Positions 27,520-37,526 of a stretch of 64,000 nt of DNA are shown piece by piece; position 1 is the first letter of the stretch, and each line of letters begins with the position of its first letter. A program made the position numbers and the translations under genes. Below the pieces are notes generated by a model. It ran no database searches and was not told the DNA's origin. It was given only the letters and a program-made list of their open reading frames with translations. The stretch is from the NCBI RefSeq assembly GCF_012927165.1, contig NZ_JABBGA010000001.1, positions 496,001 through 560,000 on the forward strand. Direction: 5' to 3'. The stretch comes from Zoogloea dura (GTDB lineage Bacteria > Pseudomonadota > Gammaproteobacteria > Burkholderiales > Rhodocyclaceae).

Positions 27520-29412
27520 TCAGGTCGTCAGCGCAGCCCTGATCTGCTCGAGGGTGCTCGGATCCTCGATGGTGGTCAGATCGCCCGGGTCACGGCCTTC
27601 CGCCAGTGCCTGGATGGAGCGGCGCAGCATCTTGCCGGAGCGGGTCTTGGGCAGACCGGAGATGAAGTGTACGCGGGCCGGACGGGCAATCGCGCCGAGG
27701 CTGCCATCGACCAGCTTCATGACCGCCTTTTCCAGGGCAGCAACCTTTTCGGCGGTATCCACGCTGGCCGGATCCTTGACCACGGCGAAGGCCATGGGCA
27801 TCTGGCCCTTGAGCTGATCGGCCACGCCCACAACAGCCACTTCGGCAATCGCGGGGTGGGCCTGCACGGCCTCCTCGATCTCGCGGGTGCCAAGACGGTG
27901 GCCGGCGACGTTGATCACGTCATCGGTGCGGCCAAGGATCTTGTAATAGCCGGCATCGTCCTTGATACCCCAGTCGAAGCTGGAATACACCTGCGGCTCC
28001 TGGAACAGCGTGAAGTAGGTGGACACGAAGCGCTTGTCATCACCCCAGATGGTGGACAGGCAGCCGGGCGGCAGCGGCGGCACCACGCCGACGATGCCCT
28101 TCTCATTGGGACCGCACTCCGAACCATCGTCGCGGAACAGGCGCACGTCGTAGCCATACACCGGGAAACCGGGGGAGCCGAGCTGTACATCGTGCTTCTC
28201 GACACCAGGCATCAGCGACAGCATGGCCCAGCCGGTCTCGGTCTGCCAGTAGTGGTCGATGACCGGGATGCCCAGCTCGTCCATCATCCACTGGTGGGAG
28301 GTCTCATCCATCGGCTCGCCGGCGCAGTACAGGGCGCGCAGCCTGGAGAGGTCGTATTTCTTGAGCAACGCCGGGTCCTGCTTCTTGAGCACGCGGATGG
28401 CGGTGGGCGCGCTGAACATCACGGTGACTTCCTGATCCTGACAGATCTTCCACCAGATGCCGGCGTCGGGACGCAGCGGCGTGCCTTCATACATGATCGT
28501 GGCCATGCCGGCGATCAGGGGGCCGTAGATGATGTAGCTGTGCCCCACCACCCAGCCGATGTCGGAGGTGGAGAAGAAGGTCTCGCCGGCGTTGCCGCAG
28601 TAGATGTGCTTCATCGACGCGGCCAGCGCCACCGCGTAGCCGCCGGTGTCGCGCTGCACGCCCTTGGGCTTGCCGGTGGTGCCGGAGGTGTACAGGATGT
28701 AGCTGGGCTCGGAAGCTTCCAGCCAGGTAACGGGCACATTGGCATCCAGGTGCTTGGTGCGCAGGGTGGCGTAGTCTTCGTCGCGACCGGCGACCACGGC
28801 CATGTCCTTGTCGAGGCCACGATTGACCATCAGGACCTTGGCGGGCTTGTGCTCGGCCAGACTGATGGCTTCGTCCAGGAGGTGCTTGTAGGGCACCGGA
28901 CGGCCGCCACGCATGCCGGCATCGGCCGACACGATCACGGTGGGCTTGGCATCGTCGATACGGGTGGCCAGGGAGTGGGAGGCGAAGCCGCCGAAAACCA
29001 CCGAGTGGATGGCACCGATGCGGGTGCACGCCAGCATCGCGAAGCAGGCTTCGGCGATCATCGGCATGTAGATCAGGACGCGGTCACCCTTCTTGACGCC
29101 GAGTTCCTGGTAGATCGCCGCCATGCGCATGACTTCGGTGCGCAGTTCGGAGAAGGAGTAGATCTTCTCCTCGTCGGTCTCGGTGGAGATGTAAACCAGC
29201 GCCTTGCCGTTCGGGTTGGTTTCCGCGTGACGGTCGACTGCGTTGTAGCAGAGGTTGGTCTCGCCGCCGACGAACCACTTGACGAAGGGCGGCTTGGAAA
29301 AATCGTAGATCTGTTCGGGCTGCTTGTTCCAGTGGATCAGCTGGGCCTGCTCACCCCAGAAGCCGTTGCGGTCTTCAATGGAGCGCTGGTGAAATTCCTT
29401 GTATGAAGCCAT
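27520..29412 (-). CDS. prpE: Propionate--CoA ligase
   Basis: The 630-residue AMP-forming acyl-CoA synthetase activates propionate. MASYKEFHQRSIEDRNGFW is a typical PrpE start. The P-loop is YTSGTTGKPKGV, the adenylate motif is DHYWQTETGW, and the hinge and C-terminal domain have GRTDDVINVAGHRLGT with the catalytic Lys in LPKTRSGKML. GHRLGT instead of the GHRxST of acetyl-CoA synthetase supports PrpE. Start at 29412: GGGAGAGGA upstream. It stands alone; acnB and acuI elsewhere in the window are compatible with C3 acid use. Confidence 0.92.
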   Translation of the reverse strand: MASYKEFHQRSIEDRNGFWGEQAQLIHWNKQPEQIYDFSKPPFVKWFVGGETNLCYNAVDRHAETNPNGKALVYISTETDEEKIYSFSELRTEVMRMAAIYQELGVKKGDRVLIYMPMIAEACFAMLACTRIGAIHSVVFGGFASHSLATRIDDAKPTVIVSADAGMRGGRPVPYKHLLDEAISLAEHKPAKVLMVNRGLDKDMAVVAGRDEDYATLRTKHLDANVPVTWLEASEPSYILYTSGTTGKPKGVQRDTGGYAVALAASMKHIYCGNAGETFFSTSDIGWVVGHSYIIYGPLIAGMATIMYEGTPLRPDAGIWWKICQDQEVTVMFSAPTAIRVLKKQDPALLKKYDLSRLRALYCAGEPMDETSHQWMMDELGIPVIDHYWQTETGWAMLSLMPGVEKHDVQLGSPGFPVYGYDVRLFRDDGSECGPNEKGIVGVVPPLPPGCLSTIWGDDKRFVSTYFTLFQEPQVYSSFDWGIKDDAGYYKILGRTDDVINVAGHRLGTREIEEAVQAHPAIAEVAVVGVADQLKGQMPMAFAVVKDPASVDTAEKVAALEKAVMKLVDGSLGAIARPARVHFISGLPKTRSGKMLRRSIQALAEGRDPGDLTTIEDPSTLEQIRAALTT

Positions 29413-29480
29413 GGGTCCTCTCCCTTTTTGAATAGTCAAACCACTGCCGTTGATGGCGTTGCGTCATGGCGCCCGCCTTT

Positions 29481-30662
29481 TTATTCATTTTTGGGTGCTG
29501 CATTCCCCTGCACGGCTTCTGCGACGCGTGCGAGGGTGGCAAGCGGCAGACCGGCGGAGAACTCGGATTCTATCAATTCCAGCAGGGGCAAGAGTGTCCG
29601 TATGGCATCCGGAAGTTGTTTGCGCAGCCGCGGATCCAGGCCGGCGGTGCGTAGTTGCAGCAAATACTGGTCAATGCTGACCGGCGACCGGGTGCCGGCG
29701 GGCACCATGTCCTGCGTGATCTCACCCTGCTCGCCCATGACCCGGTTGCCGCCTGCCGCCCGACCCGCGGCAATGCGCTGCACCGCCAGGCCGATGAGGT
29801 GGCTGACGGTCTGGTTCTTGCCGGGCTCGGTGGCCGCCAGGCCGATGGTGATCTGGATGCGGATCCGCTCTTCGCGGTAGGTCATCACGATGTGGTCGAT
29901 GGCCGTGCGCAGGCGCATGGCGAAGGCACAGGCCCCCTCCATGTTGGTGCTGGGCGATACCACGGCGAAGCGGGCCGGCGCCAGTTCGGCCACGCTGTCT
30001 TCCTGGCGCAGCTTGGTGGCCAGGATCTTCGACAGCTTGCGGTTGATCAGTTGCGCCACATGGGCACCGTAACGGGCCACCAGCGTGTCGAACTGATCGA
30101 TCTCGATGACCATCACCGACAGGTCGCCATGGCGGCGCTGAGCCAGGGACAGCTCCTGGGCCGCGTGGTAATGCAGATAGGACGGCGTCACCAGCCCGGA
30201 CGAGGGGTCGACCGGGCTCGCGGTGGCCAGCGCCGCCCTGCTCTCCTCCAGGTCCCGCTGAGTTCGGGCCAGCTGGGTCAGCGCCTCGAGGCGGGCGAGC
30301 AACTCGACGTTGCCGATGCTCTTGGAGATGAAGTCGGTGGCCCCGGCACTCTTGGCCTTGACCCTCACCTCGGGCTCGTCGTCGCCCGAGATCACCACCA
30401 CCGGCAGCGTGTTGATGCGGGAGATGCGGGACGTGCGGATGCGCTCCAGCAAGCCGTAGCCATCCAGGCGGGGCATGCCGATGTCGGTGATCACCGCCTG
30501 AATCGTCGGGTCCACCATCAGGGTCTGCCAGCCAGCCTCCCCATCCGCTTCTTCCCGCACCTCGAAGCGATCCCGCACATGCCGGATGATGGACGCACGC
30601 ACCATCCGGGAATCATCGATGATCAAGACCCGCGGCAGGGCCTGATCGCTGTCTTCATTCAT
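29481..30662 (-). CDS. Response regulator with degenerate GGDEF domain
   Basis: The 393-residue protein has an N-terminal receiver domain (VLIIDDSRMVR, phosphoacceptor Asp in AVITDIGMPRLDGYG, Ser-type switch VVVISGDDEP, Lys in DFISKSIG), a coiled-coil linker, and a C-terminal GGDEF-type fold. The active-site motif GGDEF reads ELAPARF within EDSVAELAPARFAVVSP, so the glycine-rich turn and the metal-binding acidic residues are gone and cyclic-di-GMP synthesis is unlikely. About 95 C-terminal residues extend beyond the fold. I start at the ATG at 30662; a TTG 15 bp upstream is also possible. It is 23 bp downstream of acuI on the same strand. Confidence 0.85.
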   Translation of the reverse strand: MNEDSDQALPRVLIIDDSRMVRASIIRHVRDRFEVREEADGEAGWQTLMVDPTIQAVITDIGMPRLDGYGLLERIRTSRISRINTLPVVVISGDDEPEVRVKAKSAGATDFISKSIGNVELLARLEALTQLARTQRDLEESRAALATASPVDPSSGLVTPSYLHYHAAQELSLAQRRHGDLSVMVIEIDQFDTLVARYGAHVAQLINRKLSKILATKLRQEDSVAELAPARFAVVSPSTNMEGACAFAMRLRTAIDHIVMTYREERIRIQITIGLAATEPGKNQTVSHLIGLAVQRIAAGRAAGGNRVMGEQGEITQDMVPAGTRSPVSIDQYLLQLRTAGLDPRLRKQLPDAIRTLLPLLELIESEFSAGLPLATLARVAEAVQGNAAPKNE

Positions 30663-30685
30663 GCTGGGCTCGCTCAAGAGTGACT

Positions 30686-31693
30686 CTAGCCATTAACGGC
30701 AATCACCGTGCGCCCCTTGACCCGGCCGGCGATGAAGTCGTCGAAGACGCCAGGCAACTCGGCAAAGGGCACACTGCGGGTCATGGACGCCAGATGCCGC
30801 GGCTTCAGGTCCGTCGCCAACCTGTCCCATACCCGGGCACGCGTCGGGAAGCCCATGTAGCCGGAATCAATGCCAAGCAGGCTGACGCCACGCAAAATGA
30901 AGGGGAAGACGGTGGTGGGCAACTGGATGCTCTGAGCGTTGCCGATGCTCGCCACGGTGCCCGCCTGTTTCATGGTGGACAGCACCCAGGCCAGAATGTC
31001 ACCGCCAACGTTATCCACCGCCCCCGCCCACAGGCCGGCATCCAGCGGACGGGTCTTGGCCGGGTCGATGGTATCGCGTAGCTTGATCTCTGCCGCACCG
31101 AGGGACTTCAGGTAGTCCTCTTCATGGGCTTTGCCGGTCAGTGCGACGACGTGATAGCCCAGGCCGGCCAGCATGTCGATGGCCAGCCCGCCAACACCGC
31201 CGCTTGCGCCGGTGACGATCACCGGGCCATTCTCGGGGCGCAGGCCGTTGTCCTCCATGCGCACGACTCCCAGCGCGGCGGTGAAGCCCGCAGTGCCAAG
31301 CGCCATGGCGTCGAACAGGCTGAGACCGGCGGGCAAGGGCACCACCCAGCCGGCCGGGATGCGGGCGTACTCCGCGTAGCCGCCGTGATGGGCAACGCCG
31401 ATGTCGAAACTGGTGGCGATCACCTCGTCACCCGCCTTGAAGCGCGGGTCGCTGCTCTCCACCACCGTGCCCGAAAGGTCGATCCCGCCCACGCAGGGAA
31501 AGCGCCGGATGATCTTGCCCGCGCCGGTCGCGGCCAGCGCATCCTTGTAATTCACACTGGAGTAAGCCACCTTGACAAGAACCTCGCCCGCGTCGAGCGC
31601 ATCGACCGCGAGGGTTTCCATGGCCGAAACGACCTTGCGGTTCTCATCCTGGCGAATCACGAACGCCTTGAAGGGGGACACTGCGCTGGACAT
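30686..31693 (-). CDS. acuI: Acrylyl-CoA reductase (YhdH/AcuI family)
   Basis: The 335-residue zinc-independent MDR-family enzyme reduces acrylyl-CoA to propionyl-CoA with NADPH and detoxifies acryloyl-CoA. Markers are VAYSSVNYKDALAATGAG, GIDLSGTVVESSD, VTGASGGVGGLAIDMLAGLG (NADPH fold) and the conserved C-terminal FDDFIAGRVKGRTVIAV. Start at 31693: GGAG 7 nt upstream. Together with prpE it hints at C3-acyl-CoA metabolism. Confidence 0.92.
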   Translation of the reverse strand: MSSAVSPFKAFVIRQDENRKVVSAMETLAVDALDAGEVLVKVAYSSVNYKDALAATGAGKIIRRFPCVGGIDLSGTVVESSDPRFKAGDEVIATSFDIGVAHHGGYAEYARIPAGWVVPLPAGLSLFDAMALGTAGFTAALGVVRMEDNGLRPENGPVIVTGASGGVGGLAIDMLAGLGYHVVALTGKAHEEDYLKSLGAAEIKLRDTIDPAKTRPLDAGLWAGAVDNVGGDILAWVLSTMKQAGTVASIGNAQSIQLPTTVFPFILRGVSLLGIDSGYMGFPTRARVWDRLATDLKPRHLASMTRSVPFAELPGVFDDFIAGRVKGRTVIAVNG

Positions 31694-31849
31694 GCATTTC
31701 TCCTCGTCAGCAGGCACCCGGGGGCGCCCTTGTTGTTTGTGGCCCGATTATAGCGCTGGCACCGACCGTCGATTCCGGGAGGTGCCGACAGCGCTCAATC
31801 CACGAGGCGCCGTGCCGTAAATGGAAACATCGCCCGCCGGACATCGACC

Positions 31850-32761
31850 ATGACCCTCATCAATAGCCCGCTGGACAGTATCGAGTCCTACAACAGCTTT
31901 CTGAGCCGGGAGGCCATCCCCGTTCTCAAGCACACGGTCAAGGAACTGCAGGCCATGCGGGAGATGGAGGACAGCATCAACGGCCGAACGGTCGCGGCCC
32001 TGGTGCTGAGCGATCCCATGATGACACTCAAGGTGCTGATCCATATCGAGCAGCACCGGCGGGCACGCCAGAACCACGACATCACGACGATAGAACGCGC
32101 CATCATGATGATGGGGATCTCGCCGTTTCTGCGGGAGTTCTCCGATCTGCCGACCATTGAGAGCCAGCTTTCCGGCCACACCCACGCCCTGGTAGGTGTC
32201 CTGAAGGTGATCGGCCGGGCGCGCCGCGCTGCGCACTATGCCCGCGACTGGGCCATCGTGCGTCATGACCTCGATGTGGATGAGATCACCGTGGCGGCCC
32301 TGCTCCACGAAGTGACCGACATCCTGTGCTGGTGCTTCGCCCCGGAGCTGACCCAGCAAGTCTATGATCTGCAGCGCATGGACAAGAACCTGCGCTCCAG
32401 CGCCGCCCAGCGGGCCGTGTTCAACTTCTCGGCAAAGGAGTTGCACCTGGCGCTGGTCCGGGAGTGGCACCTGCCGGAGCTGCTGATCTCCATGATGGAC
32501 GAGCGGCAGATCCAGAACCCCCGCGTGCGCACCGTACAACTGGCCAACAGCCTGGCCCGCCATACGGCCCAGGGCTGGGACAACCCCGCGATCCCCGACG
32601 ATCTGGCGGCCATCGAGGAGCTGCTGCATATCGGCCGGGAGCACCTGCTGCATCGCCTGGCGGCGCCCCACGAGGCCATAGAAACCCTGCTCCAGGCCGG
32701 TGGCAAGGCAGAAGGCGCCCTGCCGCCGCTGTCCACGGCCACGCCGCCCCCCATGGCCTGA
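31850..32761 (+). CDS. HDOD-domain signalling protein
   Basis: The 303-residue protein is a single HDOD domain, a catalytically dead HD relative found in signalling outputs. IPVLKHTVKELQAM starts the domain; ALVLSDPMMTLKVLIHIEQ and TIERAIMMMGISPFL are typical, followed by an ALLHEVTDIL segment that keeps a His-Glu pair in place of the HD metal site. The C terminus is Pro-rich. No partner domain is fused. It is divergent from acuI (156-bp gap) and convergent with uup. Confidence 0.85.
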   Translation: MTLINSPLDSIESYNSFLSREAIPVLKHTVKELQAMREMEDSINGRTVAALVLSDPMMTLKVLIHIEQHRRARQNHDITTIERAIMMMGISPFLREFSDLPTIESQLSGHTHALVGVLKVIGRARRAAHYARDWAIVRHDLDVDEITVAALLHEVTDILCWCFAPELTQQVYDLQRMDKNLRSSAAQRAVFNFSAKELHLALVREWHLPELLISMMDERQIQNPRVRTVQLANSLARHTAQGWDNPAIPDDLAAIEELLHIGREHLLHRLAAPHEAIETLLQAGGKAEGALPPLSTATPPPMA

Positions 32762-32774
32762 AGGCGGCGCCGGC

Positions 32775-34679
<1,905 letters not shown>

Positions 34680-34856
34680 TTCGGAGCGGCTGGAAGGCTT
34701 GCGGAAAACCTTGCATTGTACCCGGCAAGCCCTACGACGCGGCACCCGCCCTGCACCGGACCGCTGTCAGCCCCCTCGCTGGCCCGACACATCCAGCCCG
34801 CAGCGCGCCGGGCACGGGCTCGAGGTACGACAAAAGCCCCACCACCATCAAAGCTG

Positions 34857-34901
34857 TTGACTTGCCGCCCCAGCACTAGTTAAATACGAATTATTCGCAT
34901 T
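34857..34901 (+). promoter_or_regulatory. Fur-controlled promoter of hemP
   Basis: A good sigma-70 promoter, TTGACT (34857-34862), 17 bp, TTAAAT (34880-34885), is overlapped at its -10 by the 19-bp near-palindrome AATACGAATTATTCGCATT (34883-34901), which differs from perfect symmetry only at one base pair and the centre. It resembles proteobacterial Fur boxes (ATAATnATTATC-like), and the next genes are the iron genes hemP and bfd. Iron-loaded Fur bound here would block RNA polymerase. Confidence 0.75.
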
Positions 34902-34915
34902 CTATTTCAACACCC

Positions 34916-35107
34916 GTGGAACGATCAGCCCCCCTCCCCGATACGCCCGGCACCACGCCGCCCGCCCGGCCTCCCGCAGGAGAGCTTGATGCACCGATCC
35001 GCAGCAAGGAACTCTTCAACAATCGCGCCTGCGTGTTCATCGAGCATGAGGGCATGGTTTATGCGTTGAGAGCAACGCGAACAGGCAAACTGATCCTCAC
35101 CAAGTAA
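34916..35107 (+). CDS. hemP: Hemin uptake protein HemP
   Basis: The 63-residue protein ends in the HemP signature: IRSKELFNNRACVFIEHEG, then YALRATRTGKLILTK. HemP proteins are small cytosolic factors of iron/heme uptake loci, and some act as regulators. The N-terminal 25 residues are Pro-rich and variable. The start is GTG at 34916 with no clear ribosome site; no in-frame ATG exists before the conserved part. The Fur-type promoter lies directly upstream and bfd follows 85 bp downstream. Confidence 0.85.
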   Translation: MERSAPLPDTPGTTPPARPPAGELDAPIRSKELFNNRACVFIEHEGMVYALRATRTGKLILTK

Positions 35108-35192
35108 ACGGGCCGCTCGAATCCGTTCCAACGCGACTGAGCGCTCCAGCCGCCGCGGACAGTACCCAGTACGGTTTGAAGGAAATACGACA

Positions 35193-35423
35193 ATGTATGT
35201 ATGCGTCTGCCGCGCAGTGACCGAAAAGCACATCGAAACCGCCGTCCACGGCGGAGCACGTCGCCTTCGTGATCTCCGCGAACAACTGGGCGTGACGGAA
35301 GAGTGTGGTCGCTGCGCCAAATGCGCAAAGCAATGTCTCGACGATGCGATTGGTCAGGTATGCCCGAACTCCCCCAATGCAGCGCAGAGCCCGGCCTATA
35401 TCCTGCTCAGAAAGGCAGCCTGA
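35193..35423 (+). CDS. bfd: Bacterioferritin-associated ferredoxin
   Basis: The 76-residue [2Fe-2S] protein reduces ferric iron stored in bacterioferritin to release it. The cluster ligands are C4, C6, C38 and C41 (MYVCVCRAVTEKHI and TEECGRCAKC), the exact Bfd arrangement. The ribosome site is AAGGAAA upstream of the ATG. It probably shares the Fur-controlled hemP promoter and is induced in iron starvation. Confidence 0.93.
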   Translation: MYVCVCRAVTEKHIETAVHGGARRLRDLREQLGVTEECGRCAKCAKQCLDDAIGQVCPNSPNAAQSPAYILLRKAA

Positions 35424-35683
35424 CGACCTTGCTGCTCATTCACGACGGGATTCATCCCGCAGGCTCATCCCGAACCTGCCGACCTTGACCCCGCCGGACT
35501 TCTCCCCCGCCCTACTGGCTTTGGGCAGCAAACTGCCTTGCTTCGCGCAGGCTGGCTGCAAAGCCCCCCTCATTAATGCACGACATGGGCAAGCTATATT
35601 TTTCCCATAGCGGTTTTCAGCCCTTCTTCAGCCTATAGTGACTTTGCGTCCAGCGTTTGATTGGACCTGTCAGGAGTACTGTC

Positions 35684-35809
35684 ATGAACAAAGTGAAGAA
35701 GAGCAACAAGGAAACGAAGAAGCAACCCGTCATGAACCCAAAGGAAAAAAAGGCCGCTAAACTGGCCAAAAAGCACGCCCATGACGTCGTGCCGTTCATC
35801 ACCCATTAG
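35684..35809 (+). CDS. 41-residue Lys-rich small protein
   Basis: The frame encodes a very basic peptide (MNKVKKSNKETKKQPV, then NPKEKKAAKLAKKHAHD, ending VVPFITH) with about 14 lysines. The ribosome site CAGGAG lies 8 nt upstream of the ATG at 35684, and a TATAGT -10-like hexamer lies near 35634. The charge pattern suggests RNA or DNA binding. I know similar Lys-rich mini-proteins from betaproteobacteria only as hypotheticals. The codon use is clean and the stop is followed by intergenic DNA. Confidence 0.6.
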   Translation: MNKVKKSNKETKKQPVMNPKEKKAAKLAKKHAHDVVPFITH

Positions 35810-35836
35810 GCTCTCCCGCTCGCGGCGGACGTCAAG

Positions 35837-36287
35837 TCAGCCCTTCGTGCAAGCACGCTTCACGCGCACGACCGAGATCTTGAGGTGCTCGGTCGTCGCC
35901 TTGATGCTTGCGGAGTTCTAAACTCGCCAAGCCATCACGGCCGAGTCATCCCCCGTTCTCCTGCGGCCGAGGTGCTTGCCTTCGACCCGCGCCCGCTTCA
36001 GTCCAGCGCTCTGGCGCGCCTTGATATTCCCCGTTCCAGTTCGGCAACGGCCGCCAGCATGGTGAGCACGAGCTTGCCCGCAGGCGTGGACAGATCGAAG
36101 CCGTCCCGTCCCGCACGTAGGCAAGAAGCGCTGCGAGACCTTCACGCCAGGTAGCAGCGACCGAACCCGACACCCCATCACCCGAAAGCCACTTGCCTAC
36201 GGCGTAGCAGGCCGAGATGGTGCTGCGCTGGCTCTCGCAGGTCTGAACATCAGTGGAGACACGGGAACCGGCAACGATGGCGGACAC
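35837..36287 (-). pseudogene. Decayed serine recombinase (resolvase/invertase) copy
   Basis: This is a broken copy of the intact recombinase at 36773-37336. The first ~62 codons (MSAIVAGSRVSTDVQTCESQ...LLAYVRDGT) align with the intact protein, then about 60 residues are deleted, the frame shifts (NIKARQSAGLKRARVEGKH appears in another frame), and a stop interrupts before the C-terminal HTH (ASIKATTEHLKISVV). Homology extends upstream of the start codon. It lies outside the left attachment repeat of the island, so it is probably a relic of an earlier, related insertion. Confidence 0.8.
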
Positions 36288-36405
36288 GGCAGGCCTCTAT
36301 GTAACTCAAAGTCTCCGCGGACAGCCTGTAGGGCTTGTCGGCTGGGAGAGCCTTGCGGATGGCGGTATCAGCCAGGGACATGGGGGCCCTTTTTATCGCT
36401 CAGTG

Positions 36406-36442
36406 CTGGGGGCCTCTCAAGGGCCCCCGGAAAGGCCCCCAG
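36406..36442. repeat. GC-rich inverted repeat left of the attachment site
   Basis: CTGGGGGCCT (36406-36415) and AGGCCCCCAG (36433-36442) pair over 10 bp; the 17-nt loop contains a further GGGCCCCC. A related GGGGGCCC sits at 36382. It lies in the gene-free stretch 36288-36772, which otherwise holds the left attachment repeat (36492-36583), two arm-type sites (36641-36660) and no supported gene. Confidence 0.4.
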
Positions 36443-36491
36443 AATGCGTGCGATTCGGTAAGGGCTCCTGACACTGCAGATACCCCTGAGC

Positions 36492-36583
36492 AACAAAAAA
36501 GCCCGCAATCGCGGGCTTCTTCGTGTGCTTCTGCTTCTACCTGACACTGCGTGATACAGCAGTGTGGTCCCCCGACAGGAATC
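36492..36583. repeat. Left attachment repeat (att) of the island
   Basis: This copy matches 57117-57209 over its whole length except one substitution (A for G at 36556) and one missing C in the run before GACAGGAATC. It contains the last 19-20 bp of tRNA-Arg(CCT) and the tRNA terminator stem (AAGCCCGC, 36499-36506, with GCGGGCTT, 36511-36518). After 36583 the two copies diverge, so the tRNA body is not duplicated. Confidence 0.9.
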
Positions 36584-36640
36584 CAATAGCAACTGAAAAC
36601 CCTTTAAATATGCGGATCTTTCAATTAGATCTGTGATAAG

Positions 36641-36660
36641 TACCGTCAAAAATACCGTCA
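36641..36660. promoter_or_regulatory. Left arm-type recombination sites
   Basis: Two direct copies of TACCGTCA (36641-36648 and 36653-36660) are spaced 12 bp apart, 60-80 bp inside the left attachment repeat. The same octamer, in both orientations, occurs beside the right repeat at 57005-57065. Such flanking repeats are typical arm sites for P4-type integrases or their excisionase. Confidence 0.6.
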
Positions 36661-36772
36661 CGGTTAAACCACGACCTCTCGGCCGCCTGAAGCTGCAAGG
36701 CCCATCGCTCTCCATTCGCGCCTGAAGGCTGCTGAGGATGCAGTTCAAAGAAACGACCACCGAGACAGACAC

Positions 36773-37336
36773 TCAGCAGGCCGGCACACATGCGCGCTTC
36801 ACGCTTGCGGCCGAGATACCGAAATGCTCAGCCGTCGCCTTGATGCTGGCCCCCTTCTCGGTCCGCCAGGCTCGAACATCGGCATCATCAATGGTCTTCT
36901 TCCGACCTAGGGGCCGACCTTCCGCCCTTGCTCGCTCCAAGCCTGCCATCTGCCGCGCCTTGATATTCTCCCGCTCCAGCTCCGCTACGGCGGCCAGCAT
37001 GGTCAGCATGAGCTTCCCCGCAGGCGTTGCCAGATCGAAGCCCTCCCGCATCGAGACGACCGAAGCACCCTTGTCCTTGAGGGCCTCCACCGTGCTCAAC
37101 ACATCCAGGGTATTTCGGCCGAGGCGGTCGATTGCAGCCACCACGACCACATCCCCCTCCCGCACGTAGGCGAGCAACGCCGAAAGGGCGGCCCGCTGAG
37201 TCGCGGCGACAGCGCCCGACACCCCATCGTCAGAAAACCACTTGCTTACGGCGTAGCGGGCCGAGATGGTGCGGCGCTGGTTCTCGCAGGTCTGGTCGTC
37301 AGTGGAGACGCGGGTGTAGGCGACGATGGCGGACAT
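36773..37336 (-). CDS. Serine recombinase (resolvase/invertase family)
   Basis: The 187-residue site-specific recombinase has the catalytic Ser11 in AYTRVSTDDQTCENQR, the active-site segments VVVAAIDRLGRNTLDV and FDLATPAGKLMLTMLAAVAE, and ERENIKARQMAGLERARAEG (E-helix). A C-terminal HTH (ASIKATAEHFGISAASVKRA) completes the family architecture. It lies just inside the left end of the island and could resolve dimers or invert DNA. No invertible segment is evident. A decayed copy lies at 35837-36287. Confidence 0.9.
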   Translation of the reverse strand: MSAIVAYTRVSTDDQTCENQRRTISARYAVSKWFSDDGVSGAVAATQRAALSALLAYVREGDVVVVAAIDRLGRNTLDVLSTVEALKDKGASVVSMREGFDLATPAGKLMLTMLAAVAELERENIKARQMAGLERARAEGRPLGRKKTIDDADVRAWRTEKGASIKATAEHFGISAASVKRACVPAC

Positions 37337-37385
37337 GGCAGGCCCCTATGTGGATCAAAATCTATGGCTCACATATTAACCTAGC

Positions 37386-37410
37386 TCAAAATCCAAAACA
37401 ACGATTTTGA
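37386..37410. repeat. Inverted repeat upstream of the serine recombinase
   Basis: TCAAAATC (37386-37393) and GATTTTGA (37403-37410) flank 9 bp, about 50 bp upstream of the recombinase start. The position suits a res-type crossover site or an autoregulatory operator. The remaining 37411-37526 shows nothing else. Confidence 0.35.
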
Positions 37411-37526
37411 ACCATATCGCAGCGGGGTCTTCTGGGGCGGCTCAAAAGGTTTGGGTTTTGGTCCTTAATCCAACATGCTCAGTAAGAAATCCCACTGCGC
37501 GCCCAGGCTTGCTTCCGATGGCACAC

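Noticed and set aside
36368-36772. 134-codon minus-strand frame across the left attachment repeat
   Set aside because: It spans the att repeat, the tRNA terminator and arm sites, has no protein-like features, and the part shared with the right end also appears in a non-coding context there.
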